Source: Nakazawaea peltata (taxonomy: Eukaryota > Ascomycota > Pichiomycetes > Alaninales > Pachysolenaceae). Taken from it: 64,000 nt of DNA. This document shows, piece after piece, positions 17,913-26,807 of this stretch (the stretch's first letter is position 1; the number at the start of each line of letters is the position of its first letter). The DNA lies in assembly GCA_001599355.1 (NCBI GenBank), contig BCGQ01000001.1:1677135-1741134 (forward strand), given 5' to 3'. Both the position numbers and the translations under genes were made by a program. The notes below the pieces were generated by a model that was not told where the DNA came from, ran no database searches, and was given only the letters and a program-made list of their open reading frames with translations.

Positions 17913-19673
17913 CTATATTTTAAGCTCATCCAAGATCTCTTTTAAAGCCTTTACTTCATTTCGGAACTCAATATCGTTGATGAAATCCATTTGAACAAGT
18001 AATTTCGTCACTATACTATCGGCAGCATCCATCTTACCCTGTTTAATGTAGTCACGAGCCATCAATGCGAGTTTCCGTGAATTCCAAACCTTGAATAAAT
18101 GGCCATTTTCAGGGACAGCTGGTTCCAATTCATCAAATATTTGGAACAGTTCGTTGTGGTTTCCTTTAAGATACTCCAAATATGCTTTTTTCATCGCTAT
18201 TGACACTCGATCATATATATTATTCTGATAATCGCAAGAAGCCAATCCAATATCAAGGTAAACCTCCAGTAATGGTACTACACCTAATCTAAGCCACATA
18301 GTACTGGAAAGATGGCATGATTTAGCGAAAATCGAGAAGTCTACTGAGTCATTATCGTTGATTTCATCGTACAAAAGACTCAAGTAAGTGGAAATCAACA
18401 AATCTTCCATAATCGTAGGTAAATCGGTCCCGTTATTTAGCTCTTGCAATGCTCTAAATTGGTAGAAAACCGATTGTAATTGCTTGTTGCGTGTCTCTTT
18501 TGTACGGAGCTTCAAGAAATTCAAGATTTTCTGTTTGTCAGAGTACTCCTTACCCAATACAAGTTCCAAATGAGGTCTCTCTCTAGCAAAATTATATACC
18601 CAAGTTAATAAATAATTCAAGCAATTCAAATCTTTGTTTTCTCTGGCAACTACAATGGCCTCACCAATTGCACTGACCAGTTGTTGTTCACAGTTAAAAG
18701 TCGCATACAACGTTGCCAAATTTAAAAGAGCATAATGATAAAGAGGCATCTGCTTACTACTCATCATATAATCAAAATACCGGTGAAGATTCTCAAAAGC
18801 TCCTTCAAAATCGTTCTCCTTGAGACATTCCAAGTATTTGATATAATGGGAAGATGGTACGGATCCGGGCTCCATGGTGGAAACGAGATTCAATACATTA
18901 GCTATTTCTGGGGATGCAGGCGTTCCAAAAGACTCCATAAGGTAAATTTGGTGTTCTATAAGAGCCGAAAGTTCAGTTTGAGGGAAAGTTAAGATAGAAT
19001 TATCGGTTTGATGAGTTGAAGAGGTCAATTTTTCAAGGATTTTCGATTCCTGATCATTAGATGAGCTCTCATTCAACTGATTAAGCATTTTAAGAGCCAA
19101 TTTTGACTTTACGTTCGCTCTATATTGCTGGAAAGATCTCCATAATACAATGACAGTCTCAAATTCGAGATATCTGAAACTCAAGCAAATCTGACTTACA
19201 AATTTACCCAATAAACTAGTCTTAGTAAGAGGTTTATAACCAATATCAGTTTCTGTTTTAAAAGGATCATCAGTAAGGAGCTCTGAACAGTTCCTTATAA
19301 AGCTATTAAAGTCATCTAATTCCTTAATGGAGTACAATACCTTGAAAATCCGCTTTTTCGTGTCGCGAATATCACTTTTCAACTCCTCTTCAGCCAATGG
19401 ACTCGCTCTAGATGAATTATATCCCGATATAGTGACATCTAAAGCGGTCATAATGGAGTCGAGGTCCATCGCCACCAAAGCACATTTGTTATGAGCATCT
19501 TTTTTACCTGATCTGGACCCAATTAATCGCACAATGGCCCTCGCAATCAGCGGCGCTTGTCTTTCAGGAAGAACGCGTATACAATGGCAAAAAATGATGA
19601 TCATTAGGACCAATTTTGAGCTTGAAATCTCCGAAGTCAACACGACGCCTTGATTTTGGACTGGCGGTGACAT
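17913..19673 (-). CDS. APC5: Anaphase-promoting complex subunit Apc5
   Basis: A 586-residue helical repeat protein. Diagnostic Apc5 blocks are SLLGKFV followed by a conserved LW-x-SFQQYR helix (about residues 150-188) and EGAFENLHRYFDYMM (about 293-308), the Apc5 TPR signature. The remainder is tandem TPR-like helices. Apc5 is a scaffold of the APC/C ubiquitin ligase platform, joining Apc1 and Apc4 and supporting mitotic degradation of securin and cyclins. S. cerevisiae Apc5 is 685 residues, so this is somewhat short but uninterrupted. The start is the first ATG. A 758-bp intergenic region lies upstream. Confidence 0.88.
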   Translation of the reverse strand: MSPPVQNQGVVLTSEISSSKLVLMIIIFCHCIRVLPERQAPLIARAIVRLIGSRSGKKDAHNKCALVAMDLDSIMTALDVTISGYNSSRASPLAEEELKSDIRDTKKRIFKVLYSIKELDDFNSFIRNCSELLTDDPFKTETDIGYKPLTKTSLLGKFVSQICLSFRYLEFETVIVLWRSFQQYRANVKSKLALKMLNQLNESSSNDQESKILEKLTSSTHQTDNSILTFPQTELSALIEHQIYLMESFGTPASPEIANVLNLVSTMEPGSVPSSHYIKYLECLKENDFEGAFENLHRYFDYMMSSKQMPLYHYALLNLATLYATFNCEQQLVSAIGEAIVVARENKDLNCLNYLLTWVYNFARERPHLELVLGKEYSDKQKILNFLKLRTKETRNKQLQSVFYQFRALQELNNGTDLPTIMEDLLISTYLSLLYDEINDNDSVDFSIFAKSCHLSSTMWLRLGVVPLLEVYLDIGLASCDYQNNIYDRVSIAMKKAYLEYLKGNHNELFQIFDELEPAVPENGHLFKVWNSRKLALMARDYIKQGKMDAADSIVTKLLVQMDFINDIEFRNEVKALKEILDELKI

Positions 19674-20431
19674 TGTAACTTCTGTTCAGCGATTTCTTCA
19701 GTCTTTTGTTCAGTATCTGGTCGGGCACCGGCCCTTGTTTCTCTTTGTTTTCCCTTTTTATTTTTAAAAGGAGGGAAAAGGGAGGGAAAAAGAAGGGAAA
19801 AAGCTCATTTAAATATTGTTAAGGGCTGCGTAGGTAAAGGGGGAAGAGTAGACAGGTAGGGAAGGGCCGTAGGAGCAGGGGGGATCTCAGGAAGTGACGA
19901 CGTGACGACGTATTAAATTAGTGAGAGTAAAGAGATGTGTCTTCTTTAACAATGTCAATTCCTGTTCTCTCTGTAGGTTTATAAGAATAACTCCCTTCCC
20001 CCCCGCTCCCCCTTATTTATTAGATAGTCTATTAGTAGTAAGTAGGCTAATGTCCTTCATTTGCACAATATCAACAAGTATCTTAGTGCGTATCCCAGTG
20101 CGTATCGTTTAACAGAAAGAGAGATTTCTCAATTGAAAATTACCTAGCGAAAATGTGATTCAAGATCTAAAGATACCTTAGTTGGTTACGATCGAATCGA
20201 GACAGAAAACATCATATTCTCGAGGTGAACACTCTTACATTTCATATCATTCAACGTAGACATCTTAGAGGTAGAGGCGAGATACATGAAGAGGCAGGGT
20301 TCAGGTACAGGCAGCTACAGGTACAGGCAGGGTACAAGTACAGGCAGGGTACAAGCACATCCAGCTACAACCATGTCAACTACACCTTATTAATTAAATA
20401 TCTTCTTCCTATATATATGCTGTAGATTCCA
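19674..20431. other. APC5 promoter and PIS1 3' flank
   Basis: 758 bp between the APC5 start and the PIS1 stop. It contains purine-rich AAAGGGAGGG stretches near 19770-19880 and a Gly/Arg-like GTACAGGCAGG repeat at 20293-20366. No conserved gene was found; the 60-66 codon open frames here have no recognisable features. Confidence 0.45.
20293..20366 (+). repeat. TACAGGCAGGG tandem repeat
   Basis: Imperfect units around the core TACAGGCAGGG, with CAGCTACAGG variants, repeated about five times in the PIS1 3' flank. Confidence 0.7.
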
Positions 20432-21112
20432 CTACTCCTTCTTAGCAGCAATCTCCTTATTCTTATCAGAAGCATCCAACTCAGCCAAGTTCACAGCAGC
20501 AGATCCCAATTGAATAACATTCATGAACTGTTTGAACAGCCATAATGGGAATGAAACAACACACAACGCTTGCGATTTACTATATCCAAAGAAGCTGGTG
20601 TTGGTGGAGAAGGAGGCAAGGTACAACCCAACAAAGAAGAGCTCGTTAAAGGCACAACAAATAAATAAAAAGATCCTGTTACTGTAATACAATCTCAATA
20701 AGATGTTCTTGTTCTCACTAATGTTCTTATGAGATCCAGCTCCCGAGACCAATGAAGCGTACATGTGCATATAATGAGAAGCCAAATCCAACGAGATCAA
20801 AAGTTGGAACAATACAGCCCAAGAAGGATACAGCAAACATAAGAATGCCATAAGTGACGCAGTCGAGCATCTATCGGTAACCATATCCAATACGGCACCG
20901 AATCTGCTACTCTGGTTATACTTTCTAGCAGCAGCCCCGTCGACAGCATCTAACAAGCACGAGACACCATAGATCCAAGTGGTGTACCGAGGGTGGTCAT
21001 GCATCAAAAAAAGCGAGATAATCGCAGTGACCACTCTTGTATGGCCGATAATATTCGGAATATATTTGAAAAGCACCGTCTCCGCGGTAACAGGTTTGTC
21101 AACACTACTCAT
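20432..21112 (-). CDS. PIS1: Phosphatidylinositol synthase Pis1
   Basis: A 226-residue ER membrane enzyme joining CDP-diacylglycerol and myo-inositol to give phosphatidylinositol. The CDP-alcohol phosphotransferase motif D-G-x2-A-R-x8-G-x3-D-x3-D is complete in DAVDGAAARKYNQSSRFG followed by AVLDMVTDR (about residues 53-80). LDLASHYMHMYASLVSG (about 108-125) and LRLYYSNRIFLF are the PI-synthase-specific blocks that separate it from cardiolipin or choline phosphotransferases. Several transmembrane helices follow, and the tail is Lys-rich (AAKKE), a possible ER-retention signal. Length matches S. cerevisiae Pis1 (220). It diverges from the DUF202 gene across a 240-bp promoter carrying an inverted GATAAG pair. 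Confidence 0.96.
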   Translation of the reverse strand: MSSVDKPVTAETVLFKYIPNIIGHTRVVTAIISLFLMHDHPRYTTWIYGVSCLLDAVDGAAARKYNQSSRFGAVLDMVTDRCSTASLMAFLCLLYPSWAVLFQLLISLDLASHYMHMYASLVSGAGSHKNISENKNILLRLYYSNRIFLFICCAFNELFFVGLYLASFSTNTSFFGYSKSQALCVVSFPLWLFKQFMNVIQLGSAAVNLAELDASDKNKEIAAKKE

Positions 21113-21195
21113 TGCTCCAATTGGCCCTACCGTTTCCTTTTTAGACCTGAGCCCTCTCTTATTTGGATCAATTAAACTTTTTTTTTCGTTCGACT

Positions 21196-21220
21196 TCCGG
21201 ATAAGCCCTTCTTATCCGGA
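21196..21220. promoter_or_regulatory. Perfect inverted repeat with two GATAAG cores
   Basis: TCCGGATAAG (21196-21205), spacer CCCTT, then CTTATCCGGA (21211-21220). The 10-bp arms are perfect. Each holds a GATAAG core (GATA-factor type) and a CCGG that could suit a Zn2Cys6 dimer. It lies midway in the PIS1/DUF202 divergent promoter. Confidence 0.7.
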
Positions 21221-21352
21221 GACTTCCCCGAAACGGCACCTTCCTAATCGGGACTGGCAGATCTTCCACATCTTTCAAAGACGAGATTTGAGGATGAATT
21301 GATGTGATGAGATGAGTAACCGAGAGTTTATAAGGGGTAATTTTTGCATACA

Positions 21353-21953
21353 ATGGAGTCATTAGAAACTTTATACGTACGACATATCGTTGATAAGATG
21401 CCATTTTGGTTTGGGGATAGTCATTTCTTCTCCCCTTCAAAGAAGGCTATTTCTAATACCAAAAATGAGGCTCGAGACCATGTAAGTAGACCTCACAATA
21501 GGAGAATGAGCATGCAATGGCCATGCAATCATGACTTTGCGATCATCAAATCATAAAATCATAAAATCATAAACATCGAGTATCCATTTTACTAACCTTC
21601 AGCTTGCAAATGAACGTACTTTCCTCGCTTGGGTGAGATTCACCTTCTACGTCGTAGGTATCTCGCTCTCCATAATGATTCTTTTCGAAAACAGTGAGGA
21701 GAATCCAGATGCCGATCCAAGTTATCCTCGACACAAATTAAAGGCATATGCATACCCATTGGTTGTTGCCAATATGATTCTGGCATTGATTGCAGCTTGT
21801 GGAGCTGCCATTAGATATTTCAACATTCAATTGCTTCTTCTAAAGAAGAATCAAGTTCCTCTCGATAGGGCACTTCTTGCGATGGTATTATTTATGGCGG
21901 GATCTATTGCGGTGGTTGTATTAATATCGATTATTGATCTTAATAATAATTAG
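21353..21953 (+). CDS. DUF202-domain membrane protein, two exons
   Basis: Exon 1 is 21353-21481 (43 codons from ATG) and exon 2 is 21603-21953 (116 codons plus TAG), giving 159 residues. Splicing is supported because the junction restores the DUF202 (YidH-type) signature exactly: exon 1 ends ...NEARDH and exon 2 begins LANERTFLAWVRF, matching the family's ARDxLANERTFLAWxR. The intron keeps phase 0. Three transmembrane helices follow (about residues 55-72, 95-115 and 135-155). DUF202 domains occur in small membrane proteins and in VTC polyphosphate complex subunits; the exact role of stand-alone fungal members is not known to me. It is shorter than, and distinct from, the SPX-bearing Vtc proteins. 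It diverges from PIS1. Confidence 0.85.
21482..21602 (+). other. Spliceosomal intron (121 nt) of the DUF202 gene
   Basis: 5' splice site GTAAGT at 21482, perfect branch site TACTAAC at 21590-21596, and 3' AG at 21601-21602. The branch A lies only about 7 nt before the end of the intron, very short for Saccharomycotina. It is the only intron in this window I can support. Confidence 0.85.
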
Positions 21954-21959
21954 GCATGG

Positions 21960-22070
21960 AAATATCCATTTCTGCATATTCCATATCCACATATTCACGT
22001 ATCTACATATTCTTGTATCTACATATTCGTATCCACATATCTACATATCTACATATTCATATCTATCATT
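21960..22070 (+). repeat. ATATCTACATATTC-type tandem repeat
   Basis: Imperfect CATAT(T/C)C and TCTACATATTC units repeat about eight times between the DUF202 gene and the LOS1 3' end. Low-complexity AT/C DNA with no evidence of function. Confidence 0.6.
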
Positions 22071-22105
22071 TAATGCTACATTAACTTTTATCACCTATGC
22101 TACCT

Positions 22106-25100
22106 CTACCCCCTAAATTGACTAATGAACCCAACAAAGTACTTATTGAACTCCTTATCACTACTACCCACCAACGTCTTCAAGAAATCCTCAACAACAT
22201 TCGCAGGGATACTCATATTTAACATATAATTTTGTAAATTTCCAACCATCATTTGGTTGATCTCTTTGGATCCCTTTGGAGATCCAATCAAAGTCAAACT
22301 TTTCAGAACTCTCGAGAGTTCAGGTACCAAAGCACGATGCTCTGGATCTTTAATTTTGAATTCCCCATGTTTAAATGGTAATTCAAACGTCAAAATAACC
22401 ATATTATTGATCAATGTCCCATTGATATCCTCATAATTGGCATTTTCAATATTAATATCCTCAGAATCGGCGATGAAACCGGATCCTAAAACTACAACCA
22501 AGTTATTCAACTCGGCAATTGCCAACTTGGCTACAAGAGGCTCTGCTAAATTCATCGAATAGTTCAACAAATTGTTGATAAGAGTTGGGAAACTGGCCCT
22601 GTTCTCTGCCGTAATCAATAAACTAGTCAAGTTGTTGTTGGTCAAACTGATAAGCAATGAGAGGAACAGTTTTTTCAACGATTCCTTCTCCTTCTTAGCA
22701 AAGTCGTCCGACTCCAATTCCTTGTTGTCCAAAATTCCAAAGATCTTTGCTAATAATGGAGACACCAAATTGTTGAGTAATTGATAGAAATTGGAGAATT
22801 TGTTCAAGAAATGGGACAATTGACCGATGAAATGCAAGAAATCGGCCACCTCCGACAATTTCAAACTGTCAAAGTGGACGAACAACAACGAAATATACTT
22901 ATTCAAGATCAGCTCGATAGCATTATTAGTCAAAGCTACATTTTTACTCAATACGAGGAAAATACGAACAAATGTCAATCTCAGAGCATCTCTAATGATG
23001 GAGAACTCAATGAAATTCTCCAAAGTGATCATGACAACTTGAGAAATTTGCTCGAAATTACCCATGAACTTCTCATGAATGTTATCGCCAGTATTGAAAC
23101 AGTTCTCGAACCCTCTAATGAAGGTACCGATATTGGATAATACATGATGGGTTTGAATAGGTACCAGAGTAGTGGATTTCAGTTGAGAAGCATTGTTGAT
23201 ACAGCTCTCCAAGTTGGAGAACAACGGTTGCAATACATATTCCATCAATTTGACCTGGAACTCAACTTCAGATACCAATGAAATGAGAACTCCCACCGCC
23301 TCAAACAAATAAAGTTGACTGTAGAAATCTCCACTCTCTTCTAAATTCTCGATATCGATCTCTGTTGGGTTCTTGGCATTGACAGGAGGATAAGCTACCA
23401 CCTTGATCTCCAATAATGGACTGATATTCTTGATCAACTCTTCCAAAGTGAAATTATCCAATTTAGGTTTGACCAACTTGATGAACCGCAAGAAAATGTA
23501 CCATGAACGAGACTGAACCTTCTTGTTCCCGTTGAACAATCCAAACTCACTGATAAAGATCTTCAACACCTTGAGAATCAACTCCTGTTTATCTACGCCT
23601 TCAACAGTGATATTGGAGTTGGTGAAGAAATTGTAATGCTTCAAAATCAACTCGAAAAACAACATCTGAATCAACGGGTGGTTGATCAAAATCGAAGGAG
23701 AGTTCTCAATCACTTTACATAACATCTCATTGAAAACATAATATGGTTGAGAAGCATTGATCATGGTCTTGGGTAAATTCATGACATTATTTCTCAAGAT
23801 CTCACTATAATTAGTCAACTCGAAAAGACCCAACTCGATCTGTCTCCAATCTTTGGAATTGCCGAACAAACTCTCATTGATACAGTTAGTAATGATATCT
23901 AAACCTACAGATTCGTTCAAGATCATGACCGAGTCTTGGAACGATTTCAATTTGTTTCTAATTTCGGCAAATTGCTCGACATCTTCGTCATCCAACCCAT
24001 CATCGTCCTCAGAGTACTTCATCTTGAGAATGACAGTCTTCAATAACGAAGTCAAGATGTCATTATTACTCAACAGGGAGAAATCAACGTCGCTGACGAT
24101 GTTCTTCTTCAAAAACAACAAAAACTCAGCTACAAATGGGAACACTTGGGTGCTGACATCGTCATATTCATGGCCAAAGAACTGGAATACAAGTGGGAAG
24201 GCACCAATCAACTTTTGCATGGCCAAATTACGGAACTCTGGGTCTTGTAACTTGGCAGAATCGGCATTCTCCAATACTAAGATATATTCAGTAGCAAGAC
24301 TGTTGATCAAATGAGCCAAAGCCTCCAGTAAATCTACATCTTGGACATCCTCGGCAAGATTTAAATTGGAAATGACCGAGCCCAAGTCCATCAAATGTAA
24401 CAAATTCAATTTGTTAGCAGGAGGCATTTTCTTGCCTATGATCTCAATGAGAGCCTTACAAGTGATGATACGTTGTTGTTGAGGACGGCCTCCACTTAAA
24501 AATTGGTAGATCAACCTCAAATAATCGGGATCGACGATCAAATTGATCTCAATCCATGAAATGTACCCCCCAATATTCTGAATCGTGTTATTTACTATGT
24601 CAAGGGCCAAATTAGCCGACGATTGGGAGTAGTACTGTAAAATTTCACGCCACGATGATGTCAAATTGGCCATATCCACCATTCTAATGGCATCCTTGAT
24701 CAAATTATTCTGGTCAATCACCGCCCTCTCTCTTTGGAAAAGATTGTCTCCAATCTCAGTATGGATCACCAGTAAAACACGTAAATAATAATCGGTGGCG
24801 ATATCATTGAAACCCTGTGAACTCTTCAGCAACGACCAAAGATCCTGAATGAACGCCGGATAAATCTCAATATAAACCCTACAAAATAACAACCCCAATG
24901 TCTTAGCCAAGGCGTTACGTAAATATGATGGCTGGATATTGGCGGTGGAGACCTGGGTCTTCAAGTATTCGAAAAGCCTGTCCTTCAAGACCACAAGCTG
25001 TTGAGGACCCAACGAACCGATCTGCGAATCCAACACTTGGAACACAAAGAACTTGGCTTGTTCGATCAACTGATTGTTCTGCAATAAGAGTAAAGAACAG

Positions 25101-25222
25101 TGGTCCCACCCATCGTCGGAGGTCTTGATTTGCTCTATAAATTGGAAGGCTTGTTGCTTCAACTCGTTGGACGAGTTCGCGTTACATGCGATCTCAACCG
25201 CCTGCTGGATCTGTGCTTCCAT
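22106..25222 (-). CDS. LOS1: tRNA nuclear export receptor Los1 (exportin-t)
   Basis: A 1038-residue HEAT-repeat karyopherin that, with Ran-GTP, carries mature tRNAs out of the nucleus. The N-terminal importin-beta-like segment (QAFQFIEQIK, then FVFQVLDSQI, about residues 25-75) is followed by the exportin-1-type domain (about 95-240). GGYISWIEINLIVDPDYLRL (about 218-237) is the exportin-t landmark and separates Los1 from Crm1, Msn5 and Cse1. The rest is irregular amphipathic helix pairs to the end. S. cerevisiae Los1 is 1100 residues. The start is the first ATG, near residue 1 of the family alignment. It converges on the DUF202 gene and diverges from the PRCC-like gene. Confidence 0.93.
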   Translation of the reverse strand: MEAQIQQAVEIACNANSSNELKQQAFQFIEQIKTSDDGWDHCSLLLLQNNQLIEQAKFFVFQVLDSQIGSLGPQQLVVLKDRLFEYLKTQVSTANIQPSYLRNALAKTLGLLFCRVYIEIYPAFIQDLWSLLKSSQGFNDIATDYYLRVLLVIHTEIGDNLFQRERAVIDQNNLIKDAIRMVDMANLTSSWREILQYYSQSSANLALDIVNNTIQNIGGYISWIEINLIVDPDYLRLIYQFLSGGRPQQQRIITCKALIEIIGKKMPPANKLNLLHLMDLGSVISNLNLAEDVQDVDLLEALAHLINSLATEYILVLENADSAKLQDPEFRNLAMQKLIGAFPLVFQFFGHEYDDVSTQVFPFVAEFLLFLKKNIVSDVDFSLLSNNDILTSLLKTVILKMKYSEDDDGLDDEDVEQFAEIRNKLKSFQDSVMILNESVGLDIITNCINESLFGNSKDWRQIELGLFELTNYSEILRNNVMNLPKTMINASQPYYVFNEMLCKVIENSPSILINHPLIQMLFFELILKHYNFFTNSNITVEGVDKQELILKVLKIFISEFGLFNGNKKVQSRSWYIFLRFIKLVKPKLDNFTLEELIKNISPLLEIKVVAYPPVNAKNPTEIDIENLEESGDFYSQLYLFEAVGVLISLVSEVEFQVKLMEYVLQPLFSNLESCINNASQLKSTTLVPIQTHHVLSNIGTFIRGFENCFNTGDNIHEKFMGNFEQISQVVMITLENFIEFSIIRDALRLTFVRIFLVLSKNVALTNNAIELILNKYISLLFVHFDSLKLSEVADFLHFIGQLSHFLNKFSNFYQLLNNLVSPLLAKIFGILDNKELESDDFAKKEKESLKKLFLSLLISLTNNNLTSLLITAENRASFPTLINNLLNYSMNLAEPLVAKLAIAELNNLVVVLGSGFIADSEDINIENANYEDINGTLINNMVILTFELPFKHGEFKIKDPEHRALVPELSRVLKSLTLIGSPKGSKEINQMMVGNLQNYMLNMSIPANVVEDFLKTLVGSSDKEFNKYFVGFISQFRG

Positions 25223-25561
25223 TCTCTTCTGCTCTTGTTACGCCTTCGAGTTTAACCGCCGTTACAAATTTAAGCTGGAAAAATTTTCAGCGCACAATCG
25301 ACATCAAAGCTGAGCGATTTATCAATTTTTCCACGTTATTTCGTACTATTTTTCTTTTGGTCAAACGACTTGTTTGTTTACGTGATAGAGTTCCTTAAGG
25401 GGAATTACTTTATTGGGAAATTATAGAAGTCTACAGACCTACATATTTATATTTCATATTTTGCTCATTTGAGTTTACTTATAACGCTCTGTACAGCTCA
25501 TCGACAGTGCTATTGGCGGTTATCTTGGACAGGTACCTTCCACAGTCACCATACGCCTGAT

Positions 25562-26392
25562 ATGAACTCGGTATTGGGATATAGTTCAGATAGTGATTCT
25601 GAGACAGAGAGTACACATGGTCTGGGCCTGCCCCTGGGTCTGCCCCTGGGTCTGCCTCTCGACTCTTTCTCTGCTCAGTCACTCTCCCCGACTCAATCAC
25701 TGACTAACTCCCAACCCACCTCATCTCGATCCAGATGTCTCGGAGCCGCCGTAAAAAACACTTTCAATGATACTAATAGAATCGGAGAATCAGGAATATC
25801 AATCAAATCCATCGCATCTATCACAGACTTGGTCCCTGCACTGTTGATGAAGAAGAAGGGAAAGAAATCGGCAACTGCTCCCACTGCAACTGCACCCACT
25901 TCATCTACTCCCACTGCTACTCCTATCCCAGACCCAGTCCCCCCAATCGACCTTCATCTCGGTGACATATTCAACTCATCTGCCACTCAAAAAAGACAAT
26001 CCCTCCCTTCTTTCAATACACTGGTCGTTCACGATGACTCAATGGACATCGAGCCTTCTCCTTCGGAAATTACCGACAAAATATCAAATGAGCCTACAAT
26101 ATCTGTACCCAACAGAAAGAAACGCAATCAAATTGATTCATCTAAAATCATCGATTTCGATATGAACAGCTTCTACAATGAGAATAGTGACCTCATCCTG
26201 AATGGAGAACTTGACTTCGATGAACATACAAGGCAGAATAAGAAGATCAAGTACTACAATCCTACGGGAACCAATCAATTAAGTGATTTGATTAGATTCA
26301 GTTCACAAAATACTGACAATCTTAAGGTGCGATATGATAAAGAGAAATCGATCAAGTCTCAGACTGCCCAAAAATACGGTTTCAAGAAGTGA
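25562..26392 (+). CDS. PRCC-like nuclear protein
   Basis: A 276-residue mostly disordered protein. The start is taken at ATG 25562, because upstream in-frame codons lack an ATG and MNSVLGYSSDSDSETES is the usual opening of this family. The conserved C-terminal part (about 200-276) has IIDFDMNSFYNEN and ends in SQTAQKYGFKK, resembling PRCC (mitotic checkpoint regulator, MAD2B-interacting), a protein associated with spliceosomes. Residues 22-34 are a five-codon-pair repeat rich in CTG (positions 25620-25664). It reads Gly-Leu-Pro with the standard code, but Gly-Ala-Pro with CUG as Ala, which suits a disordered acidic protein better. Family assignment rests on both termini and is moderate. Confidence 0.65.
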   Translation: MNSVLGYSSDSDSETESTHGLGLPLGLPLGLPLDSFSAQSLSPTQSLTNSQPTSSRSRCLGAAVKNTFNDTNRIGESGISIKSIASITDLVPALLMKKKGKKSATAPTATAPTSSTPTATPIPDPVPPIDLHLGDIFNSSATQKRQSLPSFNTLVVHDDSMDIEPSPSEITDKISNEPTISVPNRKKRNQIDSSKIIDFDMNSFYNENSDLILNGELDFDEHTRQNKKIKYYNPTGTNQLSDLIRFSSQNTDNLKVRYDKEKSIKSQTAQKYGFKK

Positions 26393-26393
26393 T

Positions 26394-26504
26394 ATTGATA
26401 ATGATAATTTGCTATGATAATGATCTGGTGGTGATAATTTGATGATAATTTGATGATAATCTGCTGATGATAATCTGCTCTATAATCAGATCGATAATCT
26501 GCTC
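26394..26504 (+). repeat. TGATAAT(C/T)TG tandem repeat
   Basis: About eight imperfect TGATAATTTGA or TGATAATCTGC units directly after the PRCC-like stop codon. Confidence 0.75.
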
Positions 26505-26584
26505 GCATTAATGGTATGTTGGGTCATCTCCCATGAATGAATGACAGGCTCTACTTGGTGTTGAAGAAGTCTCTAGACTTCGTT

Positions 26585-26656
26585 CACTGCTTATCCCTCA
26601 CTGATTATCCCTCACTGTCCATCCTTCCCTGTTCATCCCTCACTGTTCACCCCTCA
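26585..26656 (+). repeat. ATCCCTCACTG tandem repeat
   Basis: Five imperfect CTCACTGNTYATCC units, pyrimidine-rich on the plus strand. Confidence 0.75.
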
Positions 26657-26807
26657 ATTCCATCCAACTCCCCCCACCATCTCACCCTAACCCCCATTAA
26701 AAATATATTATATAAATTATAATTCAAACATCTACACCATTCAAATTCTAAAATCCAGATTTACTTCTACACCTATTATCTTAAACCCATCATATTAAAC
26801 TAAAAAC

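Larger units (their letters stand above)
26393..26807. other. Intergenic region between convergent PRCC-like and PNGase A-type genes
   Basis: 415 bp made largely of two repeat tracts: TGATAATCTGC/TTTGATGA units (26394-26504) and ATCCCTCACTGTTC units (26585-26656), then AT-rich DNA. No gene was seen. Confidence 0.6.

Noticed and set aside
20225-20425. 66-codon open frame before the PIS1 3' end
   Set aside because: It lies on the TACAGGCAGGG repeat and opens at a non-ATG codon (GTG).
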